The notes under the pieces: generated by a model | Told to the model about the DNA's origin: nothing | Databases searched by the model: none | The model's input: the letters and a program-made list of their open reading frames with translations, nothing else | Assembly (NCBI RefSeq): GCF_004798865.1 | Contig: NW_025336598.1 | Span: forward strand, 32,176,716-32,240,715 | From: Varanus komodoensis | Taxonomy: Eukaryota; Chordata; Lepidosauria; Squamata; Varanidae | DNA: 64,000 nucleotides | Reading direction: 5' to 3' | Translations under genes and position numbers: made by a program | Part shown: positions 44,646 to 56,499 of the stretch, in pieces | Numbering within the stretch: position 1 is the first letter of the stretch | Layout of the letters: the number at the start of each line of letters is the position of its first letter

Positions 44646-45230
44646 ACTTAGAACTAGAAAAATGAGAAACTGAGAGGAATCAAAAGATTCCATCCCTCCA
44701 TTGAAATGGAGTGGGGAGAGACATTGTGGAGGAGAGTTTGAAAAGTTGATGGAGCTTGAGGTAGCCTGGATAAAGAGGCCCAGAAGCTGCTCTGCAGAGC
44801 TGTGTACATATCAGAGACCACCAAATGCTCACTGGAGCATTTATAGAGTGGTGATAGGAGTGCATCTTTCCAGTGATGGTTGCGATTTATTTCCTTGATG
44901 CTTCTTGTGGCAGGTCAACAAGGCAGCTTTATGGGAAAGGGTAGCACACCCAGCTGGCGTAGCACGGCTGTTCAGTGCAAGGGGGCTTTGAGAGGAGACT
45001 ATTTTGGGGCTATCTTAACCATAGTAGCATGAGAGTCAGGTGCCCTCCTCAGTACCCAACTGGGTGAGCAGGTGAGGAGATGAGCAGGTGAGTTCTCAGA
45101 CCAGGCTGTTGCTTGGAGCAGAGATTACATTAGGTGATTGCACAGTGAATGCCTTGAGGGTACATTGGTCCAGAATTAGCTTGCTGTTAACATGTTTTGC
45201 TCAATGAATAGCATCCTGTGGCCCATTTAT
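44646..45230. other. Unassigned DNA
   Basis: No gene or repeat recognised. Confidence 0.3.
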
Positions 45231-45238
45231 CCCATATC

Positions 45239-45447
45239 CAGGGTGAGGCAATTAAAAGTTACAATTTCAAAAGCATCCGTTTTCTTTTTCCTTCCGTTAT
45301 TCGAGCAAATTTCCATCACGTTTTATTCATAAGGGTCTCCGATTTCTTTTATACAAGTTTTTTTAAATTTTATAAAAAATAATGTAATTTTAGCTTATTT
45401 TGTTTTTATTCAATTTTTATTTTGTAACTTTTAATTGCCTCACCCTG
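45239..45447. mobile_element. Mariner-like MITE with perfect 26-bp terminal inverted repeats
   Basis: The left end (45239-45264) starts CAGGGTGAGGCAATTAAAAG and continues TTACAA. The right end (45422-45447) is its exact reverse complement. The 157-bp interior is AT-rich and noncoding. A TA follows the right end, as expected for Tc1/mariner. The left flank is TATC rather than a clean TA, so the target duplication is imperfect. Perfect long ends in a 209-bp element suggest a fairly recent nonautonomous copy. Confidence 0.75.
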
Positions 45448-45449
45448 TA

Positions 45450-46980
45450 CATATCTTGGGTCTTTCTGGGATGAGGGTGGCAAAAAAAGTTCCTGTTTGC
45501 AGACATTAAAAAATGGTTGACAACAAGTCTTTGGATGACAACCTTTTAAAGTGTTCATTATTAAAGTATCACTCCAGCTGGATTCAAAAGGGCTTTTGCA
45601 CACGCAACTGCCAACAGGATTGCAGCCAAAATGTGAAACAGACGTTTGCATGAGCTGTGTAGGCTGCTTCTATCCTGGAAGTGTAAGGAGATGAAATGGT
45701 AGCCAGGTCTTGTTTGTTTTGCTTTAAAACAAACTAAGTATGATAAATAATTGGCATTATGGACTATGTTCCAGAGGCCTGTATACACTCAAGGGATCAT
45801 TTGCGAATATAGGGCTGGATCCACCATCTGCCGTCTGTGAGCACAGGGGACCTTGCTTCTCCACTGGGGATTCTCCGTTCTCCACCTACCACGGCTCATC
45901 CTAGTCTGCAGGGTCTCTGGACTCCCTGTGTGGCTTTTCCAAGCGGCTGGGCAACCTGTGATTGGAAGAGGGGATGAGGAAGTCCACTGGCATCAGTGCA
46001 ATTGATCCAGCATGAATCTGGAGGCAACACTACAAAATTGGTGTAAAATCAGGTTTGTGACAGATATGTAATAGGGGTTCAGGTGTCAGGTATATCCAAA
46101 CAGGAGTAACTCCATAATGCTTTTATGAAGGCAGATTAAAAATCACCAAACAGTGAGCAAACCTCCATGCTTCACAGAATTCTTCCTCAGGTGTATCTAA
46201 GGAGCTATTCTAAAATCGTGTGGTGTTGTAATCTACTGTCCAGATTTCTTATTTTTGGTCCCCTAAGTACAGCTTATGATAGGTGAACTTACCCTGAGAA
46301 AATTGGTTATTGATTTGGTGAGCAACACATTTGTCCATGTGAACCTGGATGCGAGTTCTCCTTTGATACAAAATGTCATTCTGTATGTGGGTTTTTGTGC
46401 ATGTAAAGCTGCATCTGGGAGTGATCAACAGTATGAAAACGGACTTCCAGGATCCTCATCCTCCTCAGAGCAGTAATCTCAACGAGAGAAACAGCTATGG
46501 AGACTCAAGTTGGTACAGTGACTGAACATGTAGGGAGTGAAATCAGTGTGCTGCTTCACGGCACATGCTGCAAAACTTGCAGCCAATTCGGAATTGAATG
46601 GAGAATTCCTGTCACTTTGAGCCAGGCTCGCTACAAAAGTAAGAATTACGAGTAGAAATGGATGAGTTTCGATCAGTGAGCTAACCAGTTACAGCATTCA
46701 GCAGCCTTGAGAGCAATAAAGCACATGTTCATATGAAAATTAAGAGTGATGTTATTTCACATCCATCACCTAGGCATTATTTGCTTGGATCTTTAGAACT
46801 GCAGGCAGAGCTTAGCTTGCATAGAGGAGATTCCTATGTCTTCCTTCTTGCTGCACACCTGAAAAATTGCTAGTCATCCATAAATTGGTGATGCTAATAA
46901 AATATAGCTTTAAAAATCTATTGCCAATTTTTTTCTCTGATGTCTCCGGGAGAGGCATATAATAATAAGCAGCTAAGAAG
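45450..46980. other. Unassigned DNA
   Basis: No gene or repeat recognised. The sequence at 46500-46760 looks unique and could hold conserved noncoding DNA, but nothing specific supports this. Confidence 0.3.
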
Positions 46981-46984
46981 AAAA

Positions 46985-47760
46985 GTAATGAGTTTATAAC
47001 ATACGGAGATATGATTGATCAACAAGGAGGAATTAAGCCTTGGCAAAAAGTAAAAGATGAAGGGGAAAAGATACGAAGGCTTCTCTTTTTTCAAATGACT
47101 GTAAGATCGAAAAAAGAAATTCAGAAAGAAAAAGGTGCCATAAGAGATCCGACAGAATTTGATAACCTGGTTTTACAGCCAAAATATAATTTATTAGGAC
47201 ATATTTATAATCAATTATTACAATATAACACAAACTGAACAATGATAGGATGGATGCAAAATGTTGAGGAAGAAATATCATTCCGTCAGTGGGCACCTTT
47301 ATGGGTGAAAGATAAAATTTACAGCCAGTCAAGAATTAAGAGAAAATTGGTACAATACCTTTTTGATAGTATATTACCCCAAAAGATACTGAGAAAACGG
47401 ATAAAAATTATAATGGAAATTGTTGGAAAAGAAGGAAGTAGATGGGACTTTTTACCATCTGTGGTGGAGATTAAAAAGGTCAAAACATGGAAAAGAAATA
47501 CATGCTGAAATACAGAAATAGGAATGCGAAGAATATGCTATTGAGTGTTGTGCCAGAAACCCTTCCAAAAAATATGAAAGAACTATTTAAATATATGATG
47601 ATAGCAGCTAGAGTCACAAGTGCAGCAAAATGGAAAGCATTCAGGCTTGGAAAAATAAGCAGAATATGCAGGAATGGCATAACCAGCTATATATAAATAG
47701 AAGACTGGCCAAGGAATTTAATAATAAATGCAAAGCTTATTATATCTATTTTACTTAATA
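46985..47760 (+). mobile_element. L1-clade LINE 3' fragment
   Basis: Two consecutive frames in the L1 C-terminal style are visible. 47242-47508 reads WMQNVEEEISFRQWAPLWVK, which matches the L1 '(N)W...E(I).F..W..LW' region. 47487-47696 reads YMMIAARVTSAAKWKAFRLG, matching the extreme C-terminus (aAR..iA..W). The zinc-knuckle segment between them, present in the reverse copy at 24.4-24.7 kb, appears missing here. The AT-rich, lysine- and isoleucine-rich bias is typical of L1. The copy is 5' truncated and has stops and a frame change. Confidence 0.6.
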
Positions 47761-48355
47761 ATTGAGAGAAAAATTTAATCTTCAGAATTTTTTTAGCAAA
47801 TTATAACTTCAGTATAAATGTTCTGTTGCTATTTAATATAAATTTAATAGATTAGCTGTTTTGGCAGAAGGCTTGGAATTGACAGAATCCAAACTCAAGA
47901 TACAAAAACACTCATCTTTTAAATTGTTTAGTGTTAGAACATTAGGAAGTGTAAACATTAATAACATAGTATCCAGAACAAAAATATTATAATGTACCAA
48001 AATAAATTATTGCCAAATTACATACATTGCTCTATTAAAGAATTCTGCCAAAAACTCTAGAAATCGTTGCTGCTTATGACAATGACTACTCTGCCATCAC
48101 TCTAACAGCAAAGTCAGCTGGTGAGTGCAAACAGGATTGCAGCCAAAATGAGGCCTGTAAACAGGACAGCATTGGGACATTTGGGGAAAAGCCACCTGCA
48201 GCAGAGAAATCTTTAAAAAAATTAAGGGAACGATCCCTGTCTGCTGTCCATGCACAGAGCAAAACAGACCAAAAAGGACCGACTGACCTCAGTGACTAAA
48301 GAAAGTGGAGGGCCACTTAGGATTGTGGTACAATGGGGTGTCGTAGGAGAGTGTG
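47761..48355. other. Unassigned AT-rich DNA, perhaps L1 3' UTR
   Basis: Adjacent to the L1 fragment and AT-rich at first. No coding content. The transition to GC-rich sequence near 48.36 kb marks the start of another repeat. Confidence 0.3.
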
Positions 48356-48359
48356 TGGC

Positions 48360-48655
48360 TGATGGGCTTGGATACTGAACAGGAGCCAGTGCCAGCTCCA
48401 TGTTTTGGAGGGACCTTGGACCAGATACCCTCCATGGGGCCCGGCCCTTAATGTGTCTGCCCTCTCACTGCTGATGCCACCAGCTGCTGTTCTTTGCTCC
48501 TCTTCCTCCTCCTCTCCAGCATTTGATAAGCAGAAAGCCACAAAATCAGCAGGCAGCAGCATCCGCTGCTCCTCACCACCACCACCTGTTTTCCCTGCTC
48601 CAGCAAGAGGCAGCTGAACAAGCAGAAGCAACTCCAAGGGCCTCTTGTTAGCAGG
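48360..48655 (-). repeat. Unnamed GC-rich dispersed repeat, copy 2 (inverted)
   Basis: On the reverse strand this shows GAGGAGCAAAGAACAGCAGC, TGGTGGCATCAGCAG, and AACATGGAGCTGGCAC. The 51-kb copy shows GAGGAGCAGCAGCTGATGGT, GGCAACAGCAG, and AACATGGAGCCGGCAC in the same order. The reverse 137-codon frame here is not shared as a protein with the other copies. Confidence 0.5.
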
Positions 48656-49980
48656 CCCTTTTGGGGTGTGGTCCCTTGACAGATGCCCAGCCATGCCTAC
48701 CCTTGACGCAGGAGCAATGCCCGGTTTCATTGCAGGTCCTGCTTACCACGTCCCGCACACTGAATAAAAATGACATTGCTAGCATTGTTTGCCTAGCTGG
48801 TTCGCTTTTGTGGAAGAAGTGAAACGGAAGAGCAAAGGACACATGAATGGCAGGAAATGAATGTGTATGGAAAGGCTGGGGTCTGTTCCACCAGACATTA
48901 AGCCCAGCTGGTCTGATTGATTTCAAGGGGAGAATTAAGCACACAGTCAAATCTCTCTCACTGAAATCAATGGAACCTCAAAGTGCTTAAATCTCGATGA
49001 ATTGTGCCCTGGATTCCCCCACAGCTTTGCATTATTGATGTTCATTTAAAGTCTGAAGAAACTTTGAGAAATAAACTTTTAATAATTCAGCATACCCGTT
49101 TTAACTGCATTAGCCTGAAGTCAAGCTCCTAGGGGCCAAATCCAGCGAGCTGTTAAATGCACAAATATATTTGTGCTGTTTTATTTATCATCATTTGTTA
49201 GTACTTTACGACTTGGCTGCATCGTGTCCCATCTCCAAACTTGGGTTATTGAGTAGTTGAGAAGTAAAATGTAATGCTGTGATGTTAACCAAACAACAAC
49301 TGGCAGAGAGACAATCAGAACTGGGGCTGTGGGGAGCAGAAAGGGAAGGGTGCCTGAGCAGCAAAGATGCGGTATGCCCTGGTGGGGAACGGAGTCAGAC
49401 AGGAAGCTGCCCATGGTCAAAGCGTCTCCCCAAAGGCCGTTGGCAGCTTTGACAAGGTGAGCTGATTTTTATCAGGATCAAATCACAGAGGGAACTGGTT
49501 TATCTCTTCTCTGCATACGTGGTCCAAACCGGATTCCCTCACCCACCTGGCTGCTCCTGAAAAAACTAAAACCAACTGAATGCTTTCAGTTATTTAAAAA
49601 GTGCTCTCTTCTGGCCTTAAACTTTATGCACAACTAGCTGGGGAATGCTGCAAATTTGTACGACCTCCCCATCTAAATGGACATAGGATCATATCCGAAG
49701 TTACTTCCACATTTAGAATTAAAATACAAATGAAATCAACCAGGGTAGAAGTGCCCAGAAGCTGTTCCCAAATGCTGTATGATGTGTGGGCATGGCCCTG
49801 GACAGCATTTGCCCAGAAGCAAGTCCTACTGAGCTAGCAGTTTCTTCCTCTCTTGTACACACGCTTGGCACTGCAGCTGTGCAATCTAACCTATATATTC
49901 TATTTAGTAGTAAGTCTAGTGTGCTCAACAGGGGCTTTCTCCGGGGAAGATATATAGGATTTTTGCTTTAGACTGCAGTG
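48656..49980. other. Unassigned DNA
   Basis: At about 48900-49000 there are words resembling the palindromic MITE (TTTCAAGGGGAGAATTAAGC, CACTGAAATCAATGGAAC), but no defined copy. No gene recognised. Confidence 0.3.
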
Positions 49981-49984
49981 ATAT

Positions 49985-50035
49985 GCTTGCCTACAGTCCT
50001 ACTGGATTTAGTGGGGCTTGCTCCCAGGTAAGGGC
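49985..50035 (-). mobile_element. Palindromic MITE half-copy
   Basis: CTACAGTCCTACTGGATTTA followed by GTGGGGCTTGCTCCCAGGTA matches, in reverse, the core of the 'GCAATCCTAT' miniature element (TACCTGGGAGTAAGCCCCATTGAA). Confidence 0.5.
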
Positions 50036-50104
50036 TGCAGAATTCCGGGAGTGTCATAGGTAGGCAAGCACTGCTGACCAACTTTTATGAAGGACACGTT
50101 AAGA

Positions 50105-50231
50105 CAGGGGTGACCTGCCAGATGATGTTGGACTCTAACTCCTGTCAGCCCCTGCAAGCAGGGGCAGTGGTTAGGATGATGGGAACTGTAGTCCAGCAAC
50201 GGCCAAGAGGGGCACAGGCTCCCCACCCCTG
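50105..50231 (+). mobile_element. hAT-type MITE, complete but worn
   Basis: It begins CAGGGGTGACCTGCCAGATG, holds TGTTGGACTCTAACTCCTGT and GATGATGGGAACTGTAGTCC, and ends GGCTCCCCACCCCTG, the inverted complement of its start. The flanking 8-mers CGTTAAGA and CTTCAAGT match at 5 of 8 positions, so any target duplication is decayed. Confidence 0.75.
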
Positions 50232-50239
50232 CTTCAAGT

Positions 50240-50785
50240 TCCACATAAACAGAATGTGTCATTTTGACAACTTTGTAATGAAAGATGCTATTTAGAAACA
50301 TGGGGAGTCCATTCGGATGAGTTACATCAGGCACCAGGATCTATGTTTAACAGAGCACTCCAGAGCATCATCTGAGAAAAGTGTAAAATATCATTAGAGA
50401 AGTACCTGACCTAAATTTAGTAGATTATTGTCAACTGAAGCATGAGCAATGACAGTGATAAATGTTCCCCCAGATAGAATCAGTTGATGTGATTTTGGAC
50501 AGGATAGAATTATTTTGAGACAGCATTACTCATTTAAACAGAAATGCTACACTGAGGAAATGAATCGGGGGGACGGAACTACAATAGCGCAGAACAAGTC
50601 TTTTGGAGGAACTTGCTGAGCTTAGCATTAGAAAAAGCTTTTAATAACAGTGTTAATAATATCCAGCTGGGTGGAAAGCAGAAATGATGCATTAGCTTAC
50701 TTAGGTCAAATGCCTGTGTCAAATATGTTAACAAAAATACAAGGGAAGAAAGGAGGCAAAGCTGCAGCTCCCAGGATCCAGTGTA
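50240..50785. other. Unassigned AT-rich DNA
   Basis: No gene or repeat recognised. Confidence 0.3.
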
Positions 50786-50789
50786 GGTG

Positions 50790-51180
50790 TAGCAAGACTA
50801 AGGCTGCGAGGCGGCGCTGGAATCAAGGGTAGGCTTCAGTGAGTGCTTACCAAGAACCCAGAACCCAGCAGGGACCCACAAGCAAGAGATCCTGCTTGTC
50901 TTCACTGCAGCTGCTTGTTCACCCATCTCTCACTCTGGCCAGGACGGTGGCGGTGGCAACGAAAAGTGGAAGCAGCTGATGCCCCAGGCCACTTGCTCGC
51001 TGGCTCTCTGCCTGTCGAGCGCGCAAGTCCTGGCCATGGTGAGGAACGGGACGAGGAGCAGCAGCTGATGGTGGCAACAGCAGGGCAGTGGTTGACTTGT
51101 GAGGGCATCTTGCCCAAGGGCCTGCGGAACATGGAGCCGGCACTGCTGTGATGGGAGGGCCTGGAAGCTGGGCAACCATA
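50790..51180 (+). repeat. Unnamed GC-rich dispersed repeat, copy 3
   Basis: This is the fullest of three related copies. It carries CTGCAGCTGCTTGTTCACCC, CACTCTGGCCAGGACGGTGG, GATGGTGGCAACAGCAGGGC, GAGGGCATCTTGCCCAAGGG and AACATGGAGCCGGCAC. Shared block order with 4.8 and 48.4 kb shows common descent. Overlapping frames on both strands up to 154 codons are composition effects. The family is not known to me. Confidence 0.5.
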
Positions 51181-51481
51181 CTGAACCTGAATGCTAGCCC
51201 AGCAGGCACTGGGCCAGCTGCACTGGCATGCTGGGAGTCCCCCACCCTCGTCCCACCCAGACTCGCTGTGCCGTGCCAGAGCTTTGCAGGAGCCTGCCGA
51301 CGTGGCCCCGCTGCGTTGATGCCCCTTCTGCAGGCAGCCCAGTGGCTGCAGGAGCCAGGATGGCAACTTTTGCCGTTTGATCTAGAAAGGGAGCAGAGTG
51401 GCTCACAGTGCCTCCCTCTGCATATTTATTGAGAAATGCCACTGAGTTCCACAGGGCAGGCTCCCAGGTAAAGGGGTATTT

Positions 51482-51560
51482 TATTTATTTATTTAAAACA
51501 TTTTTATGCCGCCCCCATTGCAACGAAGCCTCGGGGCGGCTCACAACAGAAATATTGCAG
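51482..51560 (-). mobile_element. L2 3' tail, short reverse copy
   Basis: TTTATTTATTTATTTAAAAC followed by ATGCCGCCCCCATTGCAACG and AAGCCTCGGGGCGGCTCACA matches the reverse L2 tail and hairpin closely. Confidence 0.75.
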
Positions 51561-52555
51561 CCTTAGTATGTAAATATTTCATTATTTCAAATAATATTCA
51601 TTTATTCAATTCATTTTGTGTCAAGAGAAAAGGAAAAGATCTGCGACAGTTATTCTTAAATGGTGATTGGGCATGTATTAGAAGTGATGTCAGAAGCCAA
51701 GGTAATAGGTCTGCTTGGAAAATGGTGCTTGGGGACAGTATGACACAATAGTTAAAGCCCCGAGGGCACTAAAATATTCCAAGCCCAAATCCAGTGCAAG
51801 CATCCAGCCTGTAGGTGCACCTCTGCAAAACAATTTCCCTTCAAAGCTGTGGGCAATTTCCCATGGTGTAAACAAGCAAATACAAATCCTTTCTGCACAT
51901 TTCTGCAGAATAAAAAGAGAGAAACAGACAAAATCTTCAAATTGTACTACTCCGGCCTCAGGTGGGAAAGTGCATTCTAGGAACTCCCTGCATCAAGAAA
52001 GCTAGCTCTTTCAGAAGAGAAGGCTTTAGCTTAGCCCTTTCTCTCCCACAACTGTGTATATGTGCAAGATGCTCTGATGTGTTGGCACAGTGAAGAACAT
52101 GATTTTCCTGCTTTTAGGTTAATCAACGTGGTCCAGAATTCTACTGCCTCTTCTTTGAAACATGAAGCCGTCCGGAGACTTTCAGTATTGGGATGGCATA
52201 TACATTTTTTTTTAGATAATAAATAGATGTAGAATGGCGCTTGGTTTTGTTTTAAACATTTATCGCTCACCTTTCCATTTTCTCAGTGCTCAGAGTAACT
52301 TGAATAACACGTTTTTAAAGGCAAATGTCAATACAAATAAGAAAAAGAACGTAACTGACATGAAACTGCCGCAACAGAATATGATCAGGGAGCAAGGTGG
52401 GAATGCAAGGAAAGGCTTCAGTGGCTGCCCAGGGATCGGGAACTCTAACAAGGGAGGCTAGACTGGCACATTCGTTGTCCTGCTTTTGATGGCAGGCAAA
52501 AACCTTCTGTTCCAACAGGCCTTTAGGAGCAGTCTGGACCTGTGAGATTGCTCTG
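51561..52555. other. Unassigned DNA
   Basis: No gene or repeat recognised. Frames of 60-96 codons lack recognisable motifs. Confidence 0.3.
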
Positions 52556-52559
52556 GGCC

Positions 52560-52770
52560 ATCTCTGTTGTTTATGAAGTTTTTTTTACTGCTGTTTTAAT
52601 TTTGCTGTTTTATAGGATTGTAATATTCTAGATGATTGGATTACTTTTTAACTTCTGTACATTTCTGTTAATGTTTTAATTGTGTACTTGTTTAATGTTG
52701 CAAGCCACCTTGATTTCTAGTGCTGAGAATAGGGAGAATATAAACCTAAATATAAAGACAATAATGTAGA
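52560..52770 (+). mobile_element. Old L2-like 3' UTR and tail
   Basis: A T-rich stretch ends in TTGCAAGCCACCTTGATTTC...AATAGGGAGAATATAAACCT, a decayed form of the GTAAGCCGCCTTGAG...GGCGGTATATAAA LINE tail. Confidence 0.5.
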
Positions 52771-52835
52771 TCTATGTCCCTGGAACATTCCTCAGGCATA
52801 AGATGACCATGCCCCATTAGCAGAAGTGGGACAAA

Positions 52836-52882
52836 CCTATCCTATCCTATCCTATCCTATCCTATCCTATCCTATCCTATCC
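52836..52882 (+). repeat. (CCTAT)9 minisatellite
   Basis: Nine uninterrupted CCTAT units. Confidence 0.95.
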
Positions 52883-52889
52883 CCCTCCA

Positions 52890-53425
52890 ACAAGTGATTC
52901 AGGGGCTTACTATTGCTCTCCAAATCAGAATTTAAAAAACACTAACCTTTCGAAGGCAGGCTGCAAGGAGTGAGATGGCCCAGTCTGCCATCACTACTCA
53001 CTAAGTTTGTGGCTTTGTGAAATTCCCCGAGTGAGCTCCGGTAATCTAAGTTTTATTTGCTAACCTTTAGCAGATGCCAGTGATGTGCAGAAGAAACAAG
53101 ACTAATGTATTTGGCTGCTGTGCGGTACAATAACCATCTCCAATCCTGGCTTGTGCATTGCTGGCCCACCATGTGCTGTTACCCTTTATCTCACAGTCTC
53201 TGGCATGAACAAACAAAAGCACGTGAAGTAATTATTGTCCTCCTCTTCATAATTGATCTTTTCTGGCAGGAAGCTAGGATGCTGCAGCCAGATTTGCATG
53301 CAAACTGTACTCTATGTTTTAACTAGAGCAAGAAGGAAAATGTACAGGAAGAGCCTCAAAATTTAGGAAGAATACATCAGGAATAGAGTTTTATCAGGGT
53401 GTTTCCAATTATATTGTTTTTATAT
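52890..53425. other. Unassigned DNA
   Basis: No gene or repeat recognised. Confidence 0.3.
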
Positions 53426-53429
53426 GATT

Positions 53430-53496
53430 ATATGTATTTATTGTTGTAAGCCGCCCCGAGGCTTCGGCGAATGGGGCGGCATAGAAGTTTACTAAC
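53430..53496 (+). mobile_element. L2 3' tail, short forward copy
   Basis: TTGTTGTAAGCCGCCCCGAG followed by GCTTCGGCGAATGGGGCGGC and ATAGAAGTTTACTAA is a nearly intact L2 tail. Its A-rich end has been replaced by a GATA array. Confidence 0.85.

Positions 53497-53544
<48 letters not shown>
53496..53544 (+). repeat. (TAGA)n microsatellite
   Basis: About twelve TAGA units directly follow the L2 tail, which probably seeded the array. Confidence 0.95.
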
Positions 53545-55450
53545 GCCTTTTTTCTATTAAAATGTGCTCTTGGTTGCTTACAATGTATGTGAGACATCAT
53601 CATATCCCAACCATATATTAAGAATGGCAAAATTCAACAGACAGCAGATGAAAATAAGCATTCATTGAGGAGATTAACAATATACCTTCAGTTCCAGTGG
53701 CCAAACACTTTCCAAATGAGAAAAGCTTTTGCAAAATGACTGAAGGTAATCAAAAAGAGGGTAAGATGAGCCACCCTGCTTTGGGATGAAGGCTGTGCTA
53801 ACTCATCAGCTGCATCTCATGCCCTGATACAACATACACTAAAAGAGCCTTCTTGGCAGACCCTCTCAAATAGGCAGACACACAAGGGATAATTTAATTG
53901 GCTTTCCCTTCCTTCCATCCTGTACACATGCAGCTCCAACACTACTTCCTAATTTCCCATTCCCAAAATATCCTGCACCCACCAGATCAAAACCACTATC
54001 TGTAATTCACCAATAGCAATATCCAGGGTGACACGAGCACTAACATAACTTCCGTTGTACTTCTAGTTGTGTCCTCTAGTGCAGCATCACCAGCATTAGC
54101 AAGCGCCATTGGGGAAATCCGTTACAGCAACTGATGCTATTGCAATTGTACAACAGGTTGCAATAAAGAGCAATCCATGGTCCTTAGGAGAGCATCCCAA
54201 AGAACAAAGGTTCAAGGAAATCCTTTCCAAGGTCAGGAGGGCCTTCTGACTTTGGAAAGTGGGGTTAGAGTGGGACACAGAGGCAACTGCACCAGTTGCC
54301 TCTCTGAAATCAGAAAATGGATGGGAGGGCAGAGGCCCTTCCCCACCAGCCCCAAGTGCCCTTGCTAGATGTGCTGGAAAACTTTTGGCGGTGCAGAAAT
54401 GTAATAAATAAGACACAGAGACAGAGCAAGCTGCATTTTGGGATCTTTAACTGAACAGCACCTTTGGGTGTGGATTTGGCTGTCTATTGGAGCGTATCAG
54501 CTCCACCTCCACTTACTCTCTCTCTGGATTGTTATGAATTTAAAAAATGTAAATATTACCCATCACTTTCAGCAACCATCCTCCAAAAGAAACTAGACCC
54601 ATGTAAGCTGCGCGCCTTGGAAATCCTTGTCCCTTGGAGAAGTGGGGTGAACATGAGGCATGTCTCAAAACGTCACTGTGATTATTTATTGCACAATCCC
54701 AAAGGCGCACCTCCAAATTTGCCAGCAAAGGCAAATCATGCCGAAGCAGTTGAACTGACATAATTTCTTCAAGATGATTTTCAGCCTGAATCCTCTCCTG
54801 CGAAGTTTCTTCACCTAGAAATGTGATAAATAATCTTGTCAGTTGAGATCGCTTTATGAAAGCAGTGAATGACAGGACACCCAGGTCGTATATTTACATC
54901 ATCCCATGTGATGGATCTTTGCAGTTGTTAGAAATGCTCCTCGGTGCTGCTGCAAATAGAAGGAATCGGCTCTTAAAGCAGAATCATCCAAAATCAATTT
55001 TCCTACAGATGGCAATTTAGCTTCTGATGCATTTATAATGGGCAATTTTGAATGCTAGGCCTTTGCAAGCATTGTTCTCCATGCCATTATGATCATGTAG
55101 GAAGAGGGAAGGTCAGGACATGTTCTCTGTCCTCATCACCTCTTTCTCCAGCCTTACAACTGAGGCAGAGTCTGTGAAGGGAAAGCCCACCATCTGCTCA
55201 TAAGTCCTCCTGTGGCTTGAAACCCTGACTGTGAAAGACGACAGGCTTCCATCGTACACATAGCCTGCCATGCCTGGACAGCACTGGGAGCGCAATGCCC
55301 ACGCCCCTGCTCTCCCCCTCCATGGGATGATGATGCCTGCTGGCGAATGCCTGGCAAGGGCTCTTATGGACCATGCCTGGAGTTCAGAGAAGCCCAGAAG
55401 ACAACAGATTGTCAAATGCAGGACCCATCACCTCAGTGACTCTCATATTC
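53545..55450. other. Unassigned, apparently single-copy DNA
   Basis: No transposon recognised in about 1.9 kb, unusual for this window. The part at 54430-55090 is AT-balanced with no repeat-like words and could be conserved noncoding DNA, but only a cross-species alignment could show that. The frames at 54464-54763 and 55113-55415 have no recognisable domain. Confidence 0.3.
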
Positions 55451-55454
55451 AGTC

Positions 55455-55605
55455 AACCAGAGCTGGGCAACTTATTGTCCACCAGATGTTTTGACTACAG
55501 GTCCAAGGAGGTCTCGCCACTGACAGTGTTGGCTCAGACTGATAGGAGTTGCAGGCCACGGAGAGCCCTGCAGTAAGGGCTCCTTTGCAAACTCTGGCAA
55601 TGGGT
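55455..55605 (+). mobile_element. hAT-type MITE, eroded copy
   Basis: CAGAGCTGGGCAACTTATTG, then CACCAGATGTTTTGACTACA and GATAGGAGTTGCAGGCCAC follow the block order of the hAT miniature element. The right end is poorly preserved. Confidence 0.5.
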
Positions 55606-55609
55606 ACTT

Positions 55610-56495
55610 GTAGTTGACAGATGTGTTGCTTTTTGGGCAATGCGGTCCATATTTTTCCTTCTTGACTTCAGCTTAGGAAGAGAGTTATTTTTGTTTTCTT
55701 TTGAACTCTCCTAGAGATTTGAGGCTTGCTCTTTTACTGTTTGTTAATGATTGGTATATTGGTTGACCACTTTCTGTGTACGACCCTCTGACATCCTTAG
55801 GGGGTAGAATGGAACAGGGTAGAATGGAACAGCCAACATTTTGAATTGCTGCTGAAACTGAGTGAAAGTCATAAGGTTATACCAGTCAAAAGTGCAGCAT
55901 GAGCACTATAATCTATCTTTTATTAGCAGGGTTGGATTGAAATACAAGAAACTCTTGAGCTGCTCTGTGTTATTGTACTTGACTGTTTATGATCCTCATG
56001 GATTCTTCTTAATGCATTCACAGACTAGAACAGGCCGGCAATGCCTCTGTCAGCCAACTACCAATTTTCTAAATTAGAGATGGAAACATGAACTGTCTCA
56101 TCTTGACTTAAGAAGAGTCAACAATCACTAGATTCTATGCTGCATGGAATTTCAAAGTCCTACTGGAAGAACCACTGTGAGAAACACCCAGAATTTGATG
56201 CCAGCAAAATCTGAGCTTCTGCTCTATTCTGCCCACTTAGACAGATTCTTTATCTATGCTTTTAAAAATAATTCTCAATCATTCTGATTGTGAACTAGAG
56301 GAGCAGAGTTCAGTTTGGAACAAAATGGGGCCATCTCAAAAACTGTGATTTTGCAAAACTAAAGTGTTACATACATTTCTGCTTTTAAAAAAATGAAATT
56401 AAAACCAAAGCAAAAAAATGCCTAATGTGAAATTATGAGCTTACAAAATGTTGATGGCAATTGAGGTCAAGTGAGGCAGATCCAGCACTTCTTTC
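55610..56495. other. Unassigned DNA
   Basis: A 15-base direct repeat, GGTAGAATGGAACAG, occurs twice at about 55804-55832. No gene recognised. Confidence 0.3.
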
Positions 56496-56499
56496 AAGG

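Noticed and set aside
42943-53544. Microsatellite and minisatellite arrays as CRISPR-like arrays
   Set aside because: Units of 2-5 bp without spacers, in a eukaryotic context.
54430-55090. Conserved noncoding element call
   Set aside because: Absence of repeats alone is not evidence of conservation; left as unassigned DNA.
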